A stretch of 64,000 nucleotides of DNA from positions 1 to 64,000 of the forward strand of contig NZ_JACJQL010000025.1 in NCBI RefSeq assembly GCF_014696625.1. The letters are read 5' to 3'. Both the position numbers and the translations under genes were made by a program. Below the pieces are notes generated by a model. It did not search any database, was not told the origin of the DNA, and saw only the letters and a program-made list of their open reading frames with translations. The DNA is from Nostoc parmelioides FACHB-3921 (GTDB lineage: Bacteria > Cyanobacteriota > Cyanobacteriia > Cyanobacteriales > Nostocaceae). Below, one piece after another: positions 34,736-44,807 of this stretch. How positions within the stretch are numbered: position 1 is the stretch's first letter; the number at the start of each line of letters is the position of its first letter.

Positions 34736-35250
34736 TTTATTCTCCTCGGCTCTCCCAGCCTTTAAATTGTATCGAGTTAGACAATCCTTTACATCGACAT
34801 TCGGGCAAATTTAAAGTTAAGAATTATGGAACCCTAGACTGAGGCTCTTGACTGTGATGCCTCACTCAAGGTTGAGTTATGAATGTTTCGAGTGGATTAT
34901 TTCCTAGTCCGTAACCCTTGATTCATAGCTCATAACTCTAAGTGCTTACTAGTCGAATTTAGATTAGTAAATTTAATCTTTTTGATATTGACGATAAAAA
35001 CGACTGGTGAATCTTAAGTCAAAAATTTACCAGCCAGGATAATTACGATCAACCCCATCAACCAAACCACAACGCTCAGATAAGAGTAGTTTCGCTATAC
35101 ATCACATTTTGCATAGGAAAATATCGATATCAATCAAGCTCAAGTTTTCTCACAATTAATTATTGATGGCTGAATACTAATTTTTGATTTAGGTGAGAAA
35201 TTCTGATGTCATCTATATTCTCATGAAATGTCTAGTTATTTCATCATCTA
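34736..35250. other. Intergenic region between gshA and HDAC-family gene
   Basis: No repeat tract and no strong frame. On the minus strand, at about 35028-35092, a short hydrophobic stretch (VVVWLMGLIVIILAGKFL) is open for about 26 codons without an ATG start; it is too weak to call. The gshA promoter is expected just right of 34750. Confidence 0.5.
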
Positions 35251-36168
35251 TTAAAGCCTGTATTGACGGTAAACCTCACTAGCGGCACGATGTACTAGGG
35301 AATGTCGCCAAACTAAGGATGTCATATCATCAGCGTAACCACCACCAATTACGCAGGCGACTGGATAACCAGCGCTGATACAGGTAGTTAAAACCTGCAT
35401 TTCTCGACGGAATAAGCCAGCGTCACTTAAGGCTAGTTTACCTAAGCGATCGCCTATGTGGGGATCAACACCAGCATCATAAAATACTAAGTCTGGTTTG
35501 ATCTCAGATAACAAATCTGGTAGGTAACTCGCCAAGGTTTGTAGGTAAGCATCATCCTCCATTCCTACTGGTAAGGGAACATCTAAATCACTGTGTTGCT
35601 TGGTTCCTGGGAAATTAACTTCGCAGTGCATGGAGAATGTGAAAACACTGTCATCATCTTGGAAAATAAACGCTGTACCGTCTCCTTGATGGACATCCAA
35701 ATCGACAATGAGAATTTTTTGGACTAGTTGCTGTTGTTGGAGAACGCGAGAGGCGATCGCTATATCGTTGAAAATACAAAAACCAGAACCATAACTAGGA
35801 AAAGCATGATGAGTACCACCAGCAGTATTACAAGCTAAACCTTGATTGAGTGCTAGCTGTGCCGTAAGTATTGTTCCACCCACCGCTATGCAGGTACGAT
35901 TTGCTAGTGCTGGACTCCAAGGTAAACCGATTCGACGTTGTGCTTTAGTATCTAGTGTACCTTCGCAGTAAGACCGCACATAGTCTGGGGCATGAACTAA
36001 CTCGATTAACTCTAGTGATGGCATGGTTGGGGTATAAAATTGCTCTGTTTGTGCTACATCATCACTTAAAAGCAATTCATAGAGTTTTTTGAATTTTGCC
36101 ATCGGGAAGCGATGTCCTTCAGGCAATGGTGCAACATAATCTGGGTGATAAATAATTGGCAATTCCAT
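35251..36168 (-). CDS. Histone-deacetylase-superfamily deacetylase
   Basis: A 305-residue zinc-dependent deacetylase of the HDAC/AcuC/acetylpolyamine amidohydrolase superfamily. The charge-relay His pair is in GGTHHAF (His120-His121), the zinc ligands are in IVDLDVHQGDGT (Asp158, His160) and YDAGVDPH (Asp235), and the transition-state Tyr is in VIGGGYADD (Tyr278). All catalytic residues are present. In bacteria such enzymes deacetylate acetoin-utilisation proteins, acetylated lysines or polyamines; the substrate here is unknown. It stands alone. Confidence 0.92.
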   Translation of the reverse strand: MELPIIYHPDYVAPLPEGHRFPMAKFKKLYELLLSDDVAQTEQFYTPTMPSLELIELVHAPDYVRSYCEGTLDTKAQRRIGLPWSPALANRTCIAVGGTILTAQLALNQGLACNTAGGTHHAFPSYGSGFCIFNDIAIASRVLQQQQLVQKILIVDLDVHQGDGTAFIFQDDDSVFTFSMHCEVNFPGTKQHSDLDVPLPVGMEDDAYLQTLASYLPDLLSEIKPDLVFYDAGVDPHIGDRLGKLALSDAGLFRREMQVLTTCISAGYPVACVIGGGYADDMTSLVWRHSLVHRAASEVYRQYRL

Positions 36169-36491
36169 GTTATTTATTTTCCCAGACTGGCGCTAAATGT
36201 GCTTAAAAATTTTATGGTGAGTAGAGAAATTATAGGCGATCGCGCCTAATATTATGAGAGGTTGTTTGGTAGATGATAGTTGCACCTTGATACCAATCAT
36301 TTGGCTGTTTCCTTACCATCTGCCGCAGATTGATAGAATGTGAGAATTTGAGACTTGACTTAAGACCTTCAATTAAAAAATCGGTTGCGACCAAAATCAA
36401 TTTCCATACGAATAATTTAAATAGTCAATTTCGCTCAGATAGGGAACTTAGAGTGTAAAATTCATGTCTTGCTAAACACTGAGGCGCTTAT
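36169..36491. other. Divergent intergenic region
   Basis: Contains a HIP1 octamer within TAGGCG-ATCG-CGCCTA (36232-36247), a 6-base stem. No gene is seen. Promoters of the HDAC-family gene and the exported protein lie here. Confidence 0.5.
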
Positions 36492-36995
36492 GTGATCAAA
36501 ATGTCGAAAACATTGCTAAATAAAGGTATACAGATATATTCAATCATTTTTACACTCGGTGTTATGTCGTTACTTCATGCCGGCAGCAACGCCCAGGAAG
36601 CGCCACCGATATTTGGAGATGTCACCATCAGTCAGAAGTTTTCTCCAGACCCTTTAGTAGTTCGGGGTATGAGTGGCGGCTCCGTGGAGGGAAACCGCAT
36701 TACTGAAAGAATAGAAACACCGACTGGGCCTTGTAACGGATTTGTCGATGAAACACCAGACCACACCATCAGGCTCACAAGTAAATTTGATTACTTAAAA
36801 CTGCAAGTACAGGCTCCTCAAGATACCACCATCGTGGTCAAAGGCCCAGGTGGTACTTGGTGTAACGACGACCTAGATGGAAAAAATCCGGGCATAGTTG
36901 GGGAATGGTTGCCAGGAAACTACCAAGTTTGGGTCGGTTCTTACCAAAAAGGCAAGTATTTTCCCTACACGTTACAAATCACCGAAGTTAAGTAG
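36492..36995 (+). CDS. Exported protein of unknown function (PPC-like beta domain)
   Basis: A 167-residue protein with a signal peptide (hydrophobic about 13-30, cleavage near GSNAQ-E) and a single beta-rich domain: GPCNGFVDETPDHTIRL, FDYLKLQVQ, DTTIVVKGPGGTWCNDD, GIVGEWLPGNYQVWVGSY. It resembles the bacterial pre-peptidase C-terminal (PPC) beta domain. Two Cys (in GPCNG and TWCND) could form a disulfide. The GTG at 36492 is chosen because GAGG lies 7 bases before it; an ATG at 36501 is the alternative. The role is unknown; a stand-alone adhesion or binding domain in the periplasm is inference. Confidence 0.75.
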   Translation: MIKMSKTLLNKGIQIYSIIFTLGVMSLLHAGSNAQEAPPIFGDVTISQKFSPDPLVVRGMSGGSVEGNRITERIETPTGPCNGFVDETPDHTIRLTSKFDYLKLQVQAPQDTTIVVKGPGGTWCNDDLDGKNPGIVGEWLPGNYQVWVGSYQKGKYFPYTLQITEVK

Positions 36996-37003
36996 AGTGG
37001 GGA

Positions 37004-37092
37004 TTGGAAGGGGGCAGGGGGCAGGGGGCAGGGGAAGAACTGACCGCAAGATTTTCGCCCAATCCCGAATCCCCAGTACCCAATCCCCAGTC
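37004..37092. repeat. Heptamer STRRs (GGGGGCA and CCCCAGT/CCCAATC)
   Basis: Four G-rich units followed by about four units of the CCCCAAT family, downstream of the exported protein gene. Confidence 0.85.
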
Positions 37093-37304
37093 TCTTGCAA
37101 TCTTGTATTAGAATTAGGTTAAATTTAATTAAGATTCTTATCGGCATCTTAGATTTCACATAATGCCCTTATAGCTTTATGGCGGTGCATGATTAGATAT
37201 CAAATTAAAGAAAATGGATTTATAAACATCCGTTGTACAACCGTCTAGTAACTCCAGTTGCTAGAAATGAATAATCGTAATTGGCATCTAGAGGCAAATT
37301 AAAA

Positions 37305-39191
37305 ATGAAATTCTCTTGGAGAGTCCTAGTACTCTGGACATTGCCAGCTTTGGTAATTGGTTTTTTCTTTTGGCAAGGGACGTTTGCTGGCGCTCCTGCG
37401 GACATGAGCAAGAATGCAGCTAACACTCGCATGACTTACGGTCGCTTTCTGGAATATGTAGATGCTGGACGTGTTACCAGCGTTGACTTATACGAAGGCG
37501 GCAGAACAGCTATTGTGGAAGCCCAGGATCAAGATATCGAAAACCGTGTCCAACGTTGGCGGGTGGATTTGCCAGTTAGCGCTCCTGAGTTAATCAGCAA
37601 ACTTAAAGAAAAGAAAGTAAGTTTTGATGCTCATCCAGCACGTAATGATGGCGCTATTTGGGGATTGTTGGGCAATCTAGTGTTTCCCATCTTATTGATT
37701 ACTGGATTGTTCTTTTTGTTCCGTCGTTCTAACAACCTTCCTGGTGGGCCTGGTCAAGCCATGAACTTTGGCAAATCCAAAGCCCGTTTCCAAATGGAAG
37801 CCAAAACTGGGGTGAAGTTTGACGATGTAGCTGGTATCGAAGAAGCGAAGGAAGAATTACAAGAAGTTGTGACATTCCTCAAACAGCCAGAAAGATTTAC
37901 GGCTGTGGGTGCGCGGATTCCCAAAGGTGTACTGTTAGTAGGGCCTCCAGGAACTGGTAAAACTTTACTAGCAAAAGCGATCGCTGGGGAAGCTGGTGTA
38001 CCATTCTTTAGCATTTCCGGTTCGGAATTCGTGGAAATGTTCGTGGGTGTGGGTGCTTCCCGCGTGCGTGACTTATTTAAGAAAGCTAAAGATAACGCTC
38101 CCTGTATCATCTTCATCGATGAAATCGACGCAGTTGGTAGACAACGGGGTGCAGGTATTGGCGGCGGTAACGACGAGAGAGAACAAACTCTCAACCAGTT
38201 ACTCACAGAGATGGATGGTTTTGAAGGTAATACAGGCATCATTATTATTGCTGCTACCAACCGTCCCGACGTATTAGATGCGGCGTTGTTACGTCCTGGT
38301 CGTTTTGACAGACAAGTAACCGTTGATGCTCCAGATATTAAAGGACGCTTGGAAGTTCTGCAAGTCCACGCCCGGAATAAGAAATTAGATCCGAGTGTAT
38401 CACTGGAAGCGATCGCCCGTCGTACCCCTGGATTCACAGGCGCAGATTTAGCCAACTTGCTCAACGAAGCCGCTATTCTCACCGCCAGAAGACGCAAAGA
38501 AGGTATTACCCTCAGCGAAATTGATGACGCTGTTGATAGAGTCGTCGCGGGGATGGAAGGAACTCCCCTCGTAGATAGCAAGAGCAAGCGCTTAATTGCT
38601 TACCACGAAGTAGGACACGCCTTGGTAGGTACTTTATTAAAAGACCATGACCCAGTGCAAAAAGTCACCCTGATTCCTAGAGGACAAGCCCAAGGTTTGA
38701 CTTGGTTTACTCCCAACGAAGAACAAGGTTTAATTTCTCGTTCTCAACTCAAAGCCAGAATCACTGGCGCTTTGGGTGGTCGTGCAGCCGAAGAAATCAT
38801 TTTTGGTTCTGCGGAAGTTACCACCGGTGCAGGCGGAGACTTGCAACAGGTGTCAGGAATGGCACGGCAAATGGTGACAAGATTTGGTATGTCTGATTTA
38901 GGCCCCTTGTCTTTGGAAAGTCAGCAAGGCGAAGTCTTCTTAGGTCGTGACTGGATGACCAGATCAGATTATTCCGAATCAATTGCGGCAAGAATTGACT
39001 CTCAAGTCCGTTTGATTGTTGACGAATGCTATGAAAACGCTAAGAAGATTATGCGTGAACATCGCACCGTTACAGATCGCATCGTTGACCTGCTGATTGA
39101 AAAAGAAACCATTGACGGCGACGAGTTTCGGCAAATTGTAGCTGAGTACACTGATGTACCCGATAAGCAGCAATTTGTACCGCAACTGTAA
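37305..39191 (+). CDS. ftsH: ATP-dependent zinc metalloprotease FtsH (FtsH2-like)
   Basis: Membrane AAA+ protease that degrades damaged photosystem II subunits and other membrane proteins. From the ATG at 37305 (GAGG ribosome site at 37291-37294) it is 628 residues, the usual cyanobacterial length. Two N-terminal membrane segments (about 5-22 and 115-135) flank the lumenal domain. The AAA module follows, with Walker A GPPGTGKT (about 212-219), Walker [16 protein letters not shown] and [24 protein letters not shown]. The zinc site is AYHEVGHAL (about 430-438). The start [19 protein letters not shown] matches the FtsH2 (slr0228) type involved in D1 turnover. It ends at a strong terminator. Confidence 0.96.
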   Translation: MKFSWRVLVLWTLPALVIGFFFWQGTFAGAPADMSKNAANTRMTYGRFLEYVDAGRVTSVDLYEGGRTAIVEAQDQDIENRVQRWRVDLPVSAPELISKLKEKKVSFDAHPARNDGAIWGLLGNLVFPILLITGLFFLFRRSNNLPGGPGQAMNFGKSKARFQMEAKTGVKFDDVAGIEEAKEELQEVVTFLKQPERFTAVGARIPKGVLLVGPPGTGKTLLAKAIAGEAGVPFFSISGSEFVEMFVGVGASRVRDLFKKAKDNAPCIIFIDEIDAVGRQRGAGIGGGNDEREQTLNQLLTEMDGFEGNTGIIIIAATNRPDVLDAALLRPGRFDRQVTVDAPDIKGRLEVLQVHARNKKLDPSVSLEAIARRTPGFTGADLANLLNEAAILTARRRKEGITLSEIDDAVDRVVAGMEGTPLVDSKSKRLIAYHEVGHALVGTLLKDHDPVQKVTLIPRGQAQGLTWFTPNEEQGLISRSQLKARITGALGGRAAEEIIFGSAEVTTGAGGDLQQVSGMARQMVTRFGMSDLGPLSLESQQGEVFLGRDWMTRSDYSESIAARIDSQVRLIVDECYENAKKIMREHRTVTDRIVDLLIEKETIDGDEFRQIVAEYTDVPDKQQFVPQL

Positions 39192-39216
39192 GTTTTAAGT
39201 TTTATCAGCAAATAGC

Positions 39217-39247
39217 AGGGGATGATACAAATCATCCCCTTTTTTTT
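39217..39247 (+). terminator. Rho-independent terminator of ftsH
   Basis: AGGGGATGAT (39217-39226) pairs perfectly with ATCATCCCCT (39231-39240), loop ACAA, followed by eight Ts. Confidence 0.95.
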
Positions 39248-39293
39248 GTGTTAATTGTCTTTCACCATTACCAATTACCAAACCCCCAGGATA

Positions 39294-40928
39294 TTAACCT
39301 AGACATACCGCCAAATCTTGTTCTGGTGTAGTGATGAGTTGGAGATTGAATGTTTCTGAGAGCAACTTCACAACATTGGGAGTAAGGAAAGCTGGGAGTG
39401 TGGGGCCAATGCGAATGTTTTGGATACCCAAGTACAACAGTGTTAGGAGAACAGCGATCGCCTTTTGTTCATACCAAGACAGTATCATCGATATTGGTAG
39501 TTGATTCACATTAACTTCAAAAGCATTGGCTAAAGCCACAGCAATCTGAATGGCTGAGTAAGCATCGTTACATTGTCCGAGGTCGAGTAAGCGAGGAATC
39601 CCCCCGATATCACCCAAATTCTGATCAAAGAAGCGGAATTTGCCACAACCCAAAGTTAAGACTACACAATCATTGGGGATTTTTTCTACCAAATCACTGT
39701 AGTAATTGCGTCCCGGTTTCGCGCCATCACAACCACCAACTAGGAAGAAGTGGCGGATATCCCCTTGTTTGACAGCATTAATTACAGTATCGGCTACGCC
39801 TAAAACTGCATTTCTAGCGAAACCTGTAGTTACTGTTTTTTGTTCGCTATCTTCGGTAAAACCTGGGAGTTCTAATGCTTTTTGGATAATCGGGGAAATG
39901 TCGTGGATGCTGATATGTTGCAAACCAGGATAACCCACAGGCCCCAAAGTAAACACCTTGTCTTTGTAAGTTTCATGGGGCGGCATGAGACAATTAGTAG
40001 TCATAGCGATCGCACCAGGAAAGCGTTCAAATTCATGGGTTTGATTTTGCCATGCTGTACCGTAGTGTCCGTAAAGGTGAGGATAAGTCTGTTTTAGCTT
40101 GGGATAGCCATGTGCGGGGAGGAGTTCGCCGTGAGTATATACTTTAATTCCGGTTCCGGCTGTTTGTTGAAGGACGGCTTTTAAGGCGAGTAAATCATGT
40201 CCTGAGACAAGGATGGCTTTACCTACGGTATGACCAAGGGGAACAATTGTTGGGGTAGGATGTCCAAAGGTTTCGGTATTACCAGCATCCAGCAATTCCA
40301 TTGCTTTCAGGTTCATTTGCCCAACTTTCAAAGTTAAATCGAGCCAGTCTTGTAAACTCTTGTCTTGGGCATCAAGATTTGCTAAAACTTCGTGGAAAAA
40401 TATGTATAAGCTTTCATCGTGCTGGTCGAGTTCTAAGGCATGGAAGGCATAAGCAGCAACACCCTTAAGTCCATATAATACGGTGAGCTTGAGTGAGAAA
40501 ATATCAACATTTTTAGCAGATTGGCTGATAAATTCAAATTCAAGGTCTTTTCCTTGCTGAATTTGTTTTTGGGTGTCGCTAGCAGGTTGAAAGAAGTTAA
40601 TCGCTGACTGAATGACGGCGTTACCTGTGGCTTGAATTTGTAACTTCAGACTTTCACGTAAAGCGATCGCGCGATTGACAAAGCTAATAAAATCAGATGT
40701 GGAAAAGTTGACGTTTGTGAGTGTAGAGAAGAGCATCTCACAGGTAAACTCATCTGTCTCCCGGCTGCTAATTCCTAGAGATTTTGCTTGTAGCGCTACC
40801 TGGGAGAGTCCGCGTAAACAATGGACTAGTAAATCTTGTAAAGCATCAACTTCTGGACTTTTACCGCAGGCTCCCCACTGATGACAGACATCGCCACGGG
40901 TAGTTTGTTCACACTGGTTACAGAACAT
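39294..40928 (-). CDS. hcp: Hydroxylamine reductase / hybrid-cluster protein Hcp
   Basis: A 544-residue hybrid-cluster protein, implicated in NO/hydroxylamine detoxification (NO reductase and protein S-nitrosylation in E. coli). The N-terminal cluster ligands are MFCNQCEQTTRGDVCHQWGAC (Cys3, Cys6, Cys15, Cys21). Hybrid-cluster ligand regions include GHDLLALKAVL, VYTHGELLPAHGYP, TTNCLMPP, FFLVGGCDGAKPGRNYYSD, VVLTLGCGKFRF and DLGQCNDAYSAI. The length and all Cys motifs are intact. It diverges from a Crp/Fnr gene, and an HcpR-type palindrome lies 56 bases upstream. The partner reductase Hcr is not adjacent. Confidence 0.96.
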   Translation of the reverse strand: MFCNQCEQTTRGDVCHQWGACGKSPEVDALQDLLVHCLRGLSQVALQAKSLGISSRETDEFTCEMLFSTLTNVNFSTSDFISFVNRAIALRESLKLQIQATGNAVIQSAINFFQPASDTQKQIQQGKDLEFEFISQSAKNVDIFSLKLTVLYGLKGVAAYAFHALELDQHDESLYIFFHEVLANLDAQDKSLQDWLDLTLKVGQMNLKAMELLDAGNTETFGHPTPTIVPLGHTVGKAILVSGHDLLALKAVLQQTAGTGIKVYTHGELLPAHGYPKLKQTYPHLYGHYGTAWQNQTHEFERFPGAIAMTTNCLMPPHETYKDKVFTLGPVGYPGLQHISIHDISPIIQKALELPGFTEDSEQKTVTTGFARNAVLGVADTVINAVKQGDIRHFFLVGGCDGAKPGRNYYSDLVEKIPNDCVVLTLGCGKFRFFDQNLGDIGGIPRLLDLGQCNDAYSAIQIAVALANAFEVNVNQLPISMILSWYEQKAIAVLLTLLYLGIQNIRIGPTLPAFLTPNVVKLLSETFNLQLITTPEQDLAVCLG

Positions 40929-40983
40929 AAATCTTCTCTCAAATCTTTATGCTTCCAGAGTATTTCTTTGGATAGAGTAATTC

Positions 40984-40999
40984 CTTGATCTAAGTCAAG
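40984..40999. promoter_or_regulatory. HcpR/DNR-type operator (CTTGA-TCTAAG-TCAAG)
   Basis: A palindrome with arms CTTGA/TCAAG around six bases. The core TTGATCTAAGTCAA is the classical form of HcpR/DNR operators (TTGAC/T-N4-GTCAA). It lies 56-71 bases before the hcp start in the divergent region between hcp and the Crp/Fnr gene. Binding by that regulator is inferred. Confidence 0.82.
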
Positions 41000-41188
41000 A
41001 GTATTTGTAAAGTTCAGTGAAGGAGGGAGGAGGAGAAGAAATTTTTAACGCGGAGGGGCGCTCAGGTTTTTTGAGGATGATTTGTTATGTCGTTAGGTAT
41101 TTGGAATTAAGTGTGTGTTTATGGAGAATTGGGATGAGTCGTCTGCTGTTGTTCATTTTTTTACATAACCGAAAGAGAAATTTTATCT

Positions 41189-41884
41189 ATGACTGTTACG
41201 GAACGTATTTTAGAAGTTAAACAATTTTTACAGAAAACGCCGATTTTTCGGGATTTATCAGATGAACAATTGCAAGCACTGGCGAATATTGCTATTGTGC
41301 AAACTTATAAAAAAGGGGAAATTATATTCTGGGAAGGTGATGAGGGAACGGGGTTTTTTATTGTTAAGTCTGGTAGGGTGAAGATTTTTAAGGTAGCGAA
41401 TGGCGGTAAAGAACAAATTTTCCACATATTCGGCGCTGAAGAATATTTTGCGGAAGTACCAGCTTTCGATGGGGGAAATTATCCTGCTTCAGCCGCAGCG
41501 CTGGAAAATTCCCAGGTGGTGTTTATTCCTAGATCATCATTTTTGATGGTGTTGCAACAACATCCTACATTGGCACTGGCAATTTTAGGAACTTTGGCTC
41601 GACACTTACGCAAATTAACACACTTAGTTGATACTCTGTCTTTTCAGGAAGTACCGCAACGATTAGCCAACTACTTATTAAATTTGAGTAAGCGCTTGGG
41701 TAATGCGGATGTCGTCGAGCTAGATTTACCCAAAGGACAGCTTGCGGCTTTATTAGGAACAATTCCCGAAACTCTTTCCCGTGCTTTATACAAACTCGCT
41801 CAAGAAAAAATTATCGAGATGGAAGGGACAACTGTGAGATTATGCGATCGCGATCGGTTGATTAATTTACAAAATAAAAAATGA
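41189..41884 (+). CDS. HcpR-like Crp/Fnr-family transcription regulator
   Basis: A 231-residue Crp/Fnr regulator: cyclic-nucleotide-binding-like beta barrel (about 15-125, TYKKGEIIFWEGDEGTGFFIVKSGRVKIF), dimer helix (about 128-155), and winged helix (about 165-225) with recognition helix KGQLAALLGTIPETLSRAL (E and SR for reading TTGA half-sites). There is no N-terminal Cys set for a 4Fe-4S cluster, so it is not FNR. The HTH and the divergent hcp gene match HcpR/DNR regulators, which sense nitrosative stress, in some cases through haem. Activation of hcp through the site at 40984-40999 is inferred. Confidence 0.88.
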   Translation: MTVTERILEVKQFLQKTPIFRDLSDEQLQALANIAIVQTYKKGEIIFWEGDEGTGFFIVKSGRVKIFKVANGGKEQIFHIFGAEEYFAEVPAFDGGNYPASAAALENSQVVFIPRSSFLMVLQQHPTLALAILGTLARHLRKLTHLVDTLSFQEVPQRLANYLLNLSKRLGNADVVELDLPKGQLAALLGTIPETLSRALYKLAQEKIIEMEGTTVRLCDRDRLINLQNKK

Positions 41885-41896
41885 AAGAAGGGTGGC

Positions 41897-44461
41897 TTAA
41901 TCCAAATTTTGCAATCCCATCGCAATCTTACTATGTTTTTCAATTTGCCCCATGACTTGTTTCGCCCGTTGAATGACTACGGTTGGTAAACCCGCTAACC
42001 TTCCCGCTTCAATACCGTAGGACTTGTCAGCGCCTCCTGGTTGGACTTGGTGCAGAAAGATAATTTGGTCTGGTAATTCTTTCACTGTCACTTGATAGTT
42101 AGCCACATTGGGTAACATTCCCGCCAGTTCGTTTAATTCATGGTAGTGAGTGGCAAAAATTGTCCGGGAACGAATGTCGGTAGCGATATATTCTGCAACC
42201 GCCCAAGCGATGGAAAGACCGTCAAAAGTAGCGGTTCCTCTACCAATTTCATCTAATAAAACTAGGGATCTAGATGTGGCATGATTGAGAATATTTGCTG
42301 TCTCATTCATCTCCACCATAAATGTAGATTGACCTGTGGCTAAATCATCCACTGCACCAACACGGGTAAAAATGCGATCGCATACTCCCAACCTAGCAGA
42401 TTTAGCCGGAACAAAACTGCCAATCTGCGCCATTAATTGAATTAAACCCACTTGACGCAGGTAACAACTTTTACCACTGGCATTTGGCCCAGTCAGAATA
42501 ATTAAGTCAGGAAGTTGGTGGGTTTCTTCCCCACTCCCCAACTGCGTGGAATTTGGTACAAAGAAGCCCGCAGGTAAGGATTGTTCCACTACCGGATGGC
42601 GACCATCGATAATTGCTATCTCTCGTCCATGCACCATTTCGGGACGACAATAACCTTGATACACCGCCAACTCAGCTAAACCACACAGCACATCGGCGGC
42701 GGCTACGGCGCGGGAAAGGTGGCGAATGGCTTCCGCCTGTTCTCCTACTTCTTCCCGTAAGGTGACAAAAACCTCATATTCCAATTTATGTAAATCATCC
42801 CGTGCTGTGAGAATCCTGGCTTCCCGTTCCTTCAATTCCGGGGTGATGTAACGTTCCTCATTTTTCAGGGTTTGCTTGCGGATGTAATTGGCGGGTACTT
42901 GGTCAGCTTTGGCGCGGGAAATACTAATGTAATAGCCAAAGGTTTCGTTAAATCCCACCTTCAGTAAAGGGATTCCAGTTCTCGCCCTTTCATCCACTTC
43001 TAAATTAGCAATCCATTGGTGGTCTGCTTCGACGGTCGCTTTTCTTTCATCCAATAAAGGATTGACACCAGGACGAATCAAGCCCCCTTCTTTGAGATGT
43101 AAGGGTGGTGATTCTACTAGATGAGCGTGTATTTTTTGTGCCAGTTCTTCTAAAATTGGCGGTACTTTTTGCAAAGCCTTGAGGAAAGGCGAATGGGCAT
43201 CAATGACTAAGTTGGCTAACTCTGGTAAGCGGGAGAGGGAATCAGCTAAAGCCACTAAATCTCTGGCATTTGCAGTCCCTGAACTAGCCCGACCCGTTAA
43301 CCTTTCGAGGTCGTAAATTTGCCGTAACAAATGCCGCAAATCTTGCCTTAGTCGAGTATTTGTGACTAGTTCTTGGATGGTGTCTTGGCGTGAATTAATC
43401 CCTTTAATATCGAGTAGGGGTTGTAACAACCATCGCCGCAAAGCCCGACTACCCATCGCCGTGCTAGTTTTATCTAATGCCCATAGTAAGGAACCGTGAA
43501 AAGTACCATCACGGACTGTTTGGGTAATTTCCAAATTACGGCGAGTTTGATTATCAACAATTAGATAATCGGTAATGGTATAGGTGCGGAGTCTTTGCAG
43601 GGATACTTGTCCAGCTTTTTGCGTATCTTCCACATATTCCAATAACCCACCAGCCGCGCGTACAGCCAAGGGGAGATGGTCACAACCCAAACCTTCCAGC
43701 GATCGCACCTTAAATCTCTGCAATAATGTACTTCTAGCTTCGGCCTGGGAAAAGGGTTGTTGCGATCGCAAGCTATAACAAAATGATGGTGGTAAACATT
43801 CTGGAAGGTGCGGCGAAGTCTCCCCCGGACGCAGCAAAGTACCTAAATCTGGGGCGTTGGTGGGAACTAGTACTTCCGAAGGTTGCAACCGCATCAATTC
43901 CTGGGTTAACCGTTCTAAATCACTATCTTGAGTCGTCAGAAATTCCCCTGTGGAGATGTCTGCATAGGCTAGCCCCCAATGATTACTCGTAATTACCACA
44001 GCCGCCAAGTAATTATTGCGACTTGATTTTAACATTCCCTCTTCTAACAAAGTGCCAGGAGTCAGGATGCGCGTCACTTCCCGCCGCACCAAACCCACAG
44101 CCTCCGAAGCATCTTCTACTTGGTCGCAAATCACCACAGCATAACCCTTTTCCACCAATTGGGTAGTGTAGCGTTCCCAAGCGTGGTGAGGAACACCAGT
44201 CATGGCTACCCGTCCAACTTCGCCACCGTGTTTACTTGTGAGGACTAATTCTAATTCTCTAGCTACGGTGACAGCATCTTGAAAAAACGTTTCAAAGAAA
44301 TCACCCACCCGGTACAACAACAACGCATGAGGATACTTATCTTTAACCTCAACATAATGCTGATACATCTTACTCAGCTTAGTGCGGTCTACCAGTCGAG
44401 TGTCGGCGTGAGGAGTGGGGGGAATATGGGGTTCCGTCGGCTGAATGTCAGAAGCGGTCAT
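41897..44461 (-). CDS. mutS: DNA mismatch repair protein MutS
   Basis: Recognises mismatches and small loops in DNA. From the ATG at 44461 it is 854 residues. The mismatch-reading domain I begins after a ~35-residue leader, with the Phe-x-Glu motif in [14 protein letters not shown]. The connector, clamp and lever ([21 protein letters not shown]…) follow, then the ATPase domain: Walker [18 protein letters not shown] (about 653-669), Walker [17 protein letters not shown] and the His switch [13 protein letters not shown] at 44485 would add eight residues but lacks family support. No mutL is nearby. A CCCCACT-like heptamer pair occurs inside the gene (about 42532-42546). Confidence 0.96.
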   Translation of the reverse strand: MTASDIQPTEPHIPPTPHADTRLVDRTKLSKMYQHYVEVKDKYPHALLLYRVGDFFETFFQDAVTVARELELVLTSKHGGEVGRVAMTGVPHHAWERYTTQLVEKGYAVVICDQVEDASEAVGLVRREVTRILTPGTLLEEGMLKSSRNNYLAAVVITSNHWGLAYADISTGEFLTTQDSDLERLTQELMRLQPSEVLVPTNAPDLGTLLRPGETSPHLPECLPPSFCYSLRSQQPFSQAEARSTLLQRFKVRSLEGLGCDHLPLAVRAAGGLLEYVEDTQKAGQVSLQRLRTYTITDYLIVDNQTRRNLEITQTVRDGTFHGSLLWALDKTSTAMGSRALRRWLLQPLLDIKGINSRQDTIQELVTNTRLRQDLRHLLRQIYDLERLTGRASSGTANARDLVALADSLSRLPELANLVIDAHSPFLKALQKVPPILEELAQKIHAHLVESPPLHLKEGGLIRPGVNPLLDERKATVEADHQWIANLEVDERARTGIPLLKVGFNETFGYYISISRAKADQVPANYIRKQTLKNEERYITPELKEREARILTARDDLHKLEYEVFVTLREEVGEQAEAIRHLSRAVAAADVLCGLAELAVYQGYCRPEMVHGREIAIIDGRHPVVEQSLPAGFFVPNSTQLGSGEETHQLPDLIILTGPNASGKSCYLRQVGLIQLMAQIGSFVPAKSARLGVCDRIFTRVGAVDDLATGQSTFMVEMNETANILNHATSRSLVLLDEIGRGTATFDGLSIAWAVAEYIATDIRSRTIFATHYHELNELAGMLPNVANYQVTVKELPDQIIFLHQVQPGGADKSYGIEAGRLAGLPTVVIQRAKQVMGQIEKHSKIAMGLQNLD

Positions 44462-44807
44462 AGATAGATGCTGGAAGTTACGCACAGAGAAGCCACAATA
44501 CCTGATGATAACGTGCTGTGCTAAATTGAGGGGCGATCGCTCAAGATTTTTTTATGCTTTCCCCCTCCTGAGTAATGAGTATCAAGTAGTTAATCATAAA
44601 TAATCGGTAAAAAATATAACTTGTAATCTCCATACTTAATAAGATATATCTCAATCAAACGAGAAATATGATAAACGTGCTACCACTACCATGATTAGGC
44701 TAAAATGTGGCGTGAGATTTTAGTGAAAATTAGCCGCCGATATACATTGTTCCCGTAGCATTCCGCAGCAAGAAACCCTAAATCACTCTGAAACCAGATT
44801 CTAGTTA
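44462..44807. other. Divergent intergenic region
   Basis: Promoters of mutS and the GT25-like gene. One HIP1 octamer (about 44533). No repeat tract or gene seen. Confidence 0.5.

Noticed and set aside
35028-35092. Short hydrophobic minus-strand stretch that could be a tiny membrane peptide
   Set aside because: No ATG or ribosome site; the open frame is only about 26 codons.
37754-38587. 277-codon minus-strand frame inside ftsH
   Set aside because: Shadow of the strongly coding ftsH sequence in antisense; Ser/Leu/Ala-rich composition typical of such shadows.
41017-41220. 67-codon frame between hcp and the Crp/Fnr gene
   Set aside because: Overlaps the start of the clear regulator gene and has no coding character.
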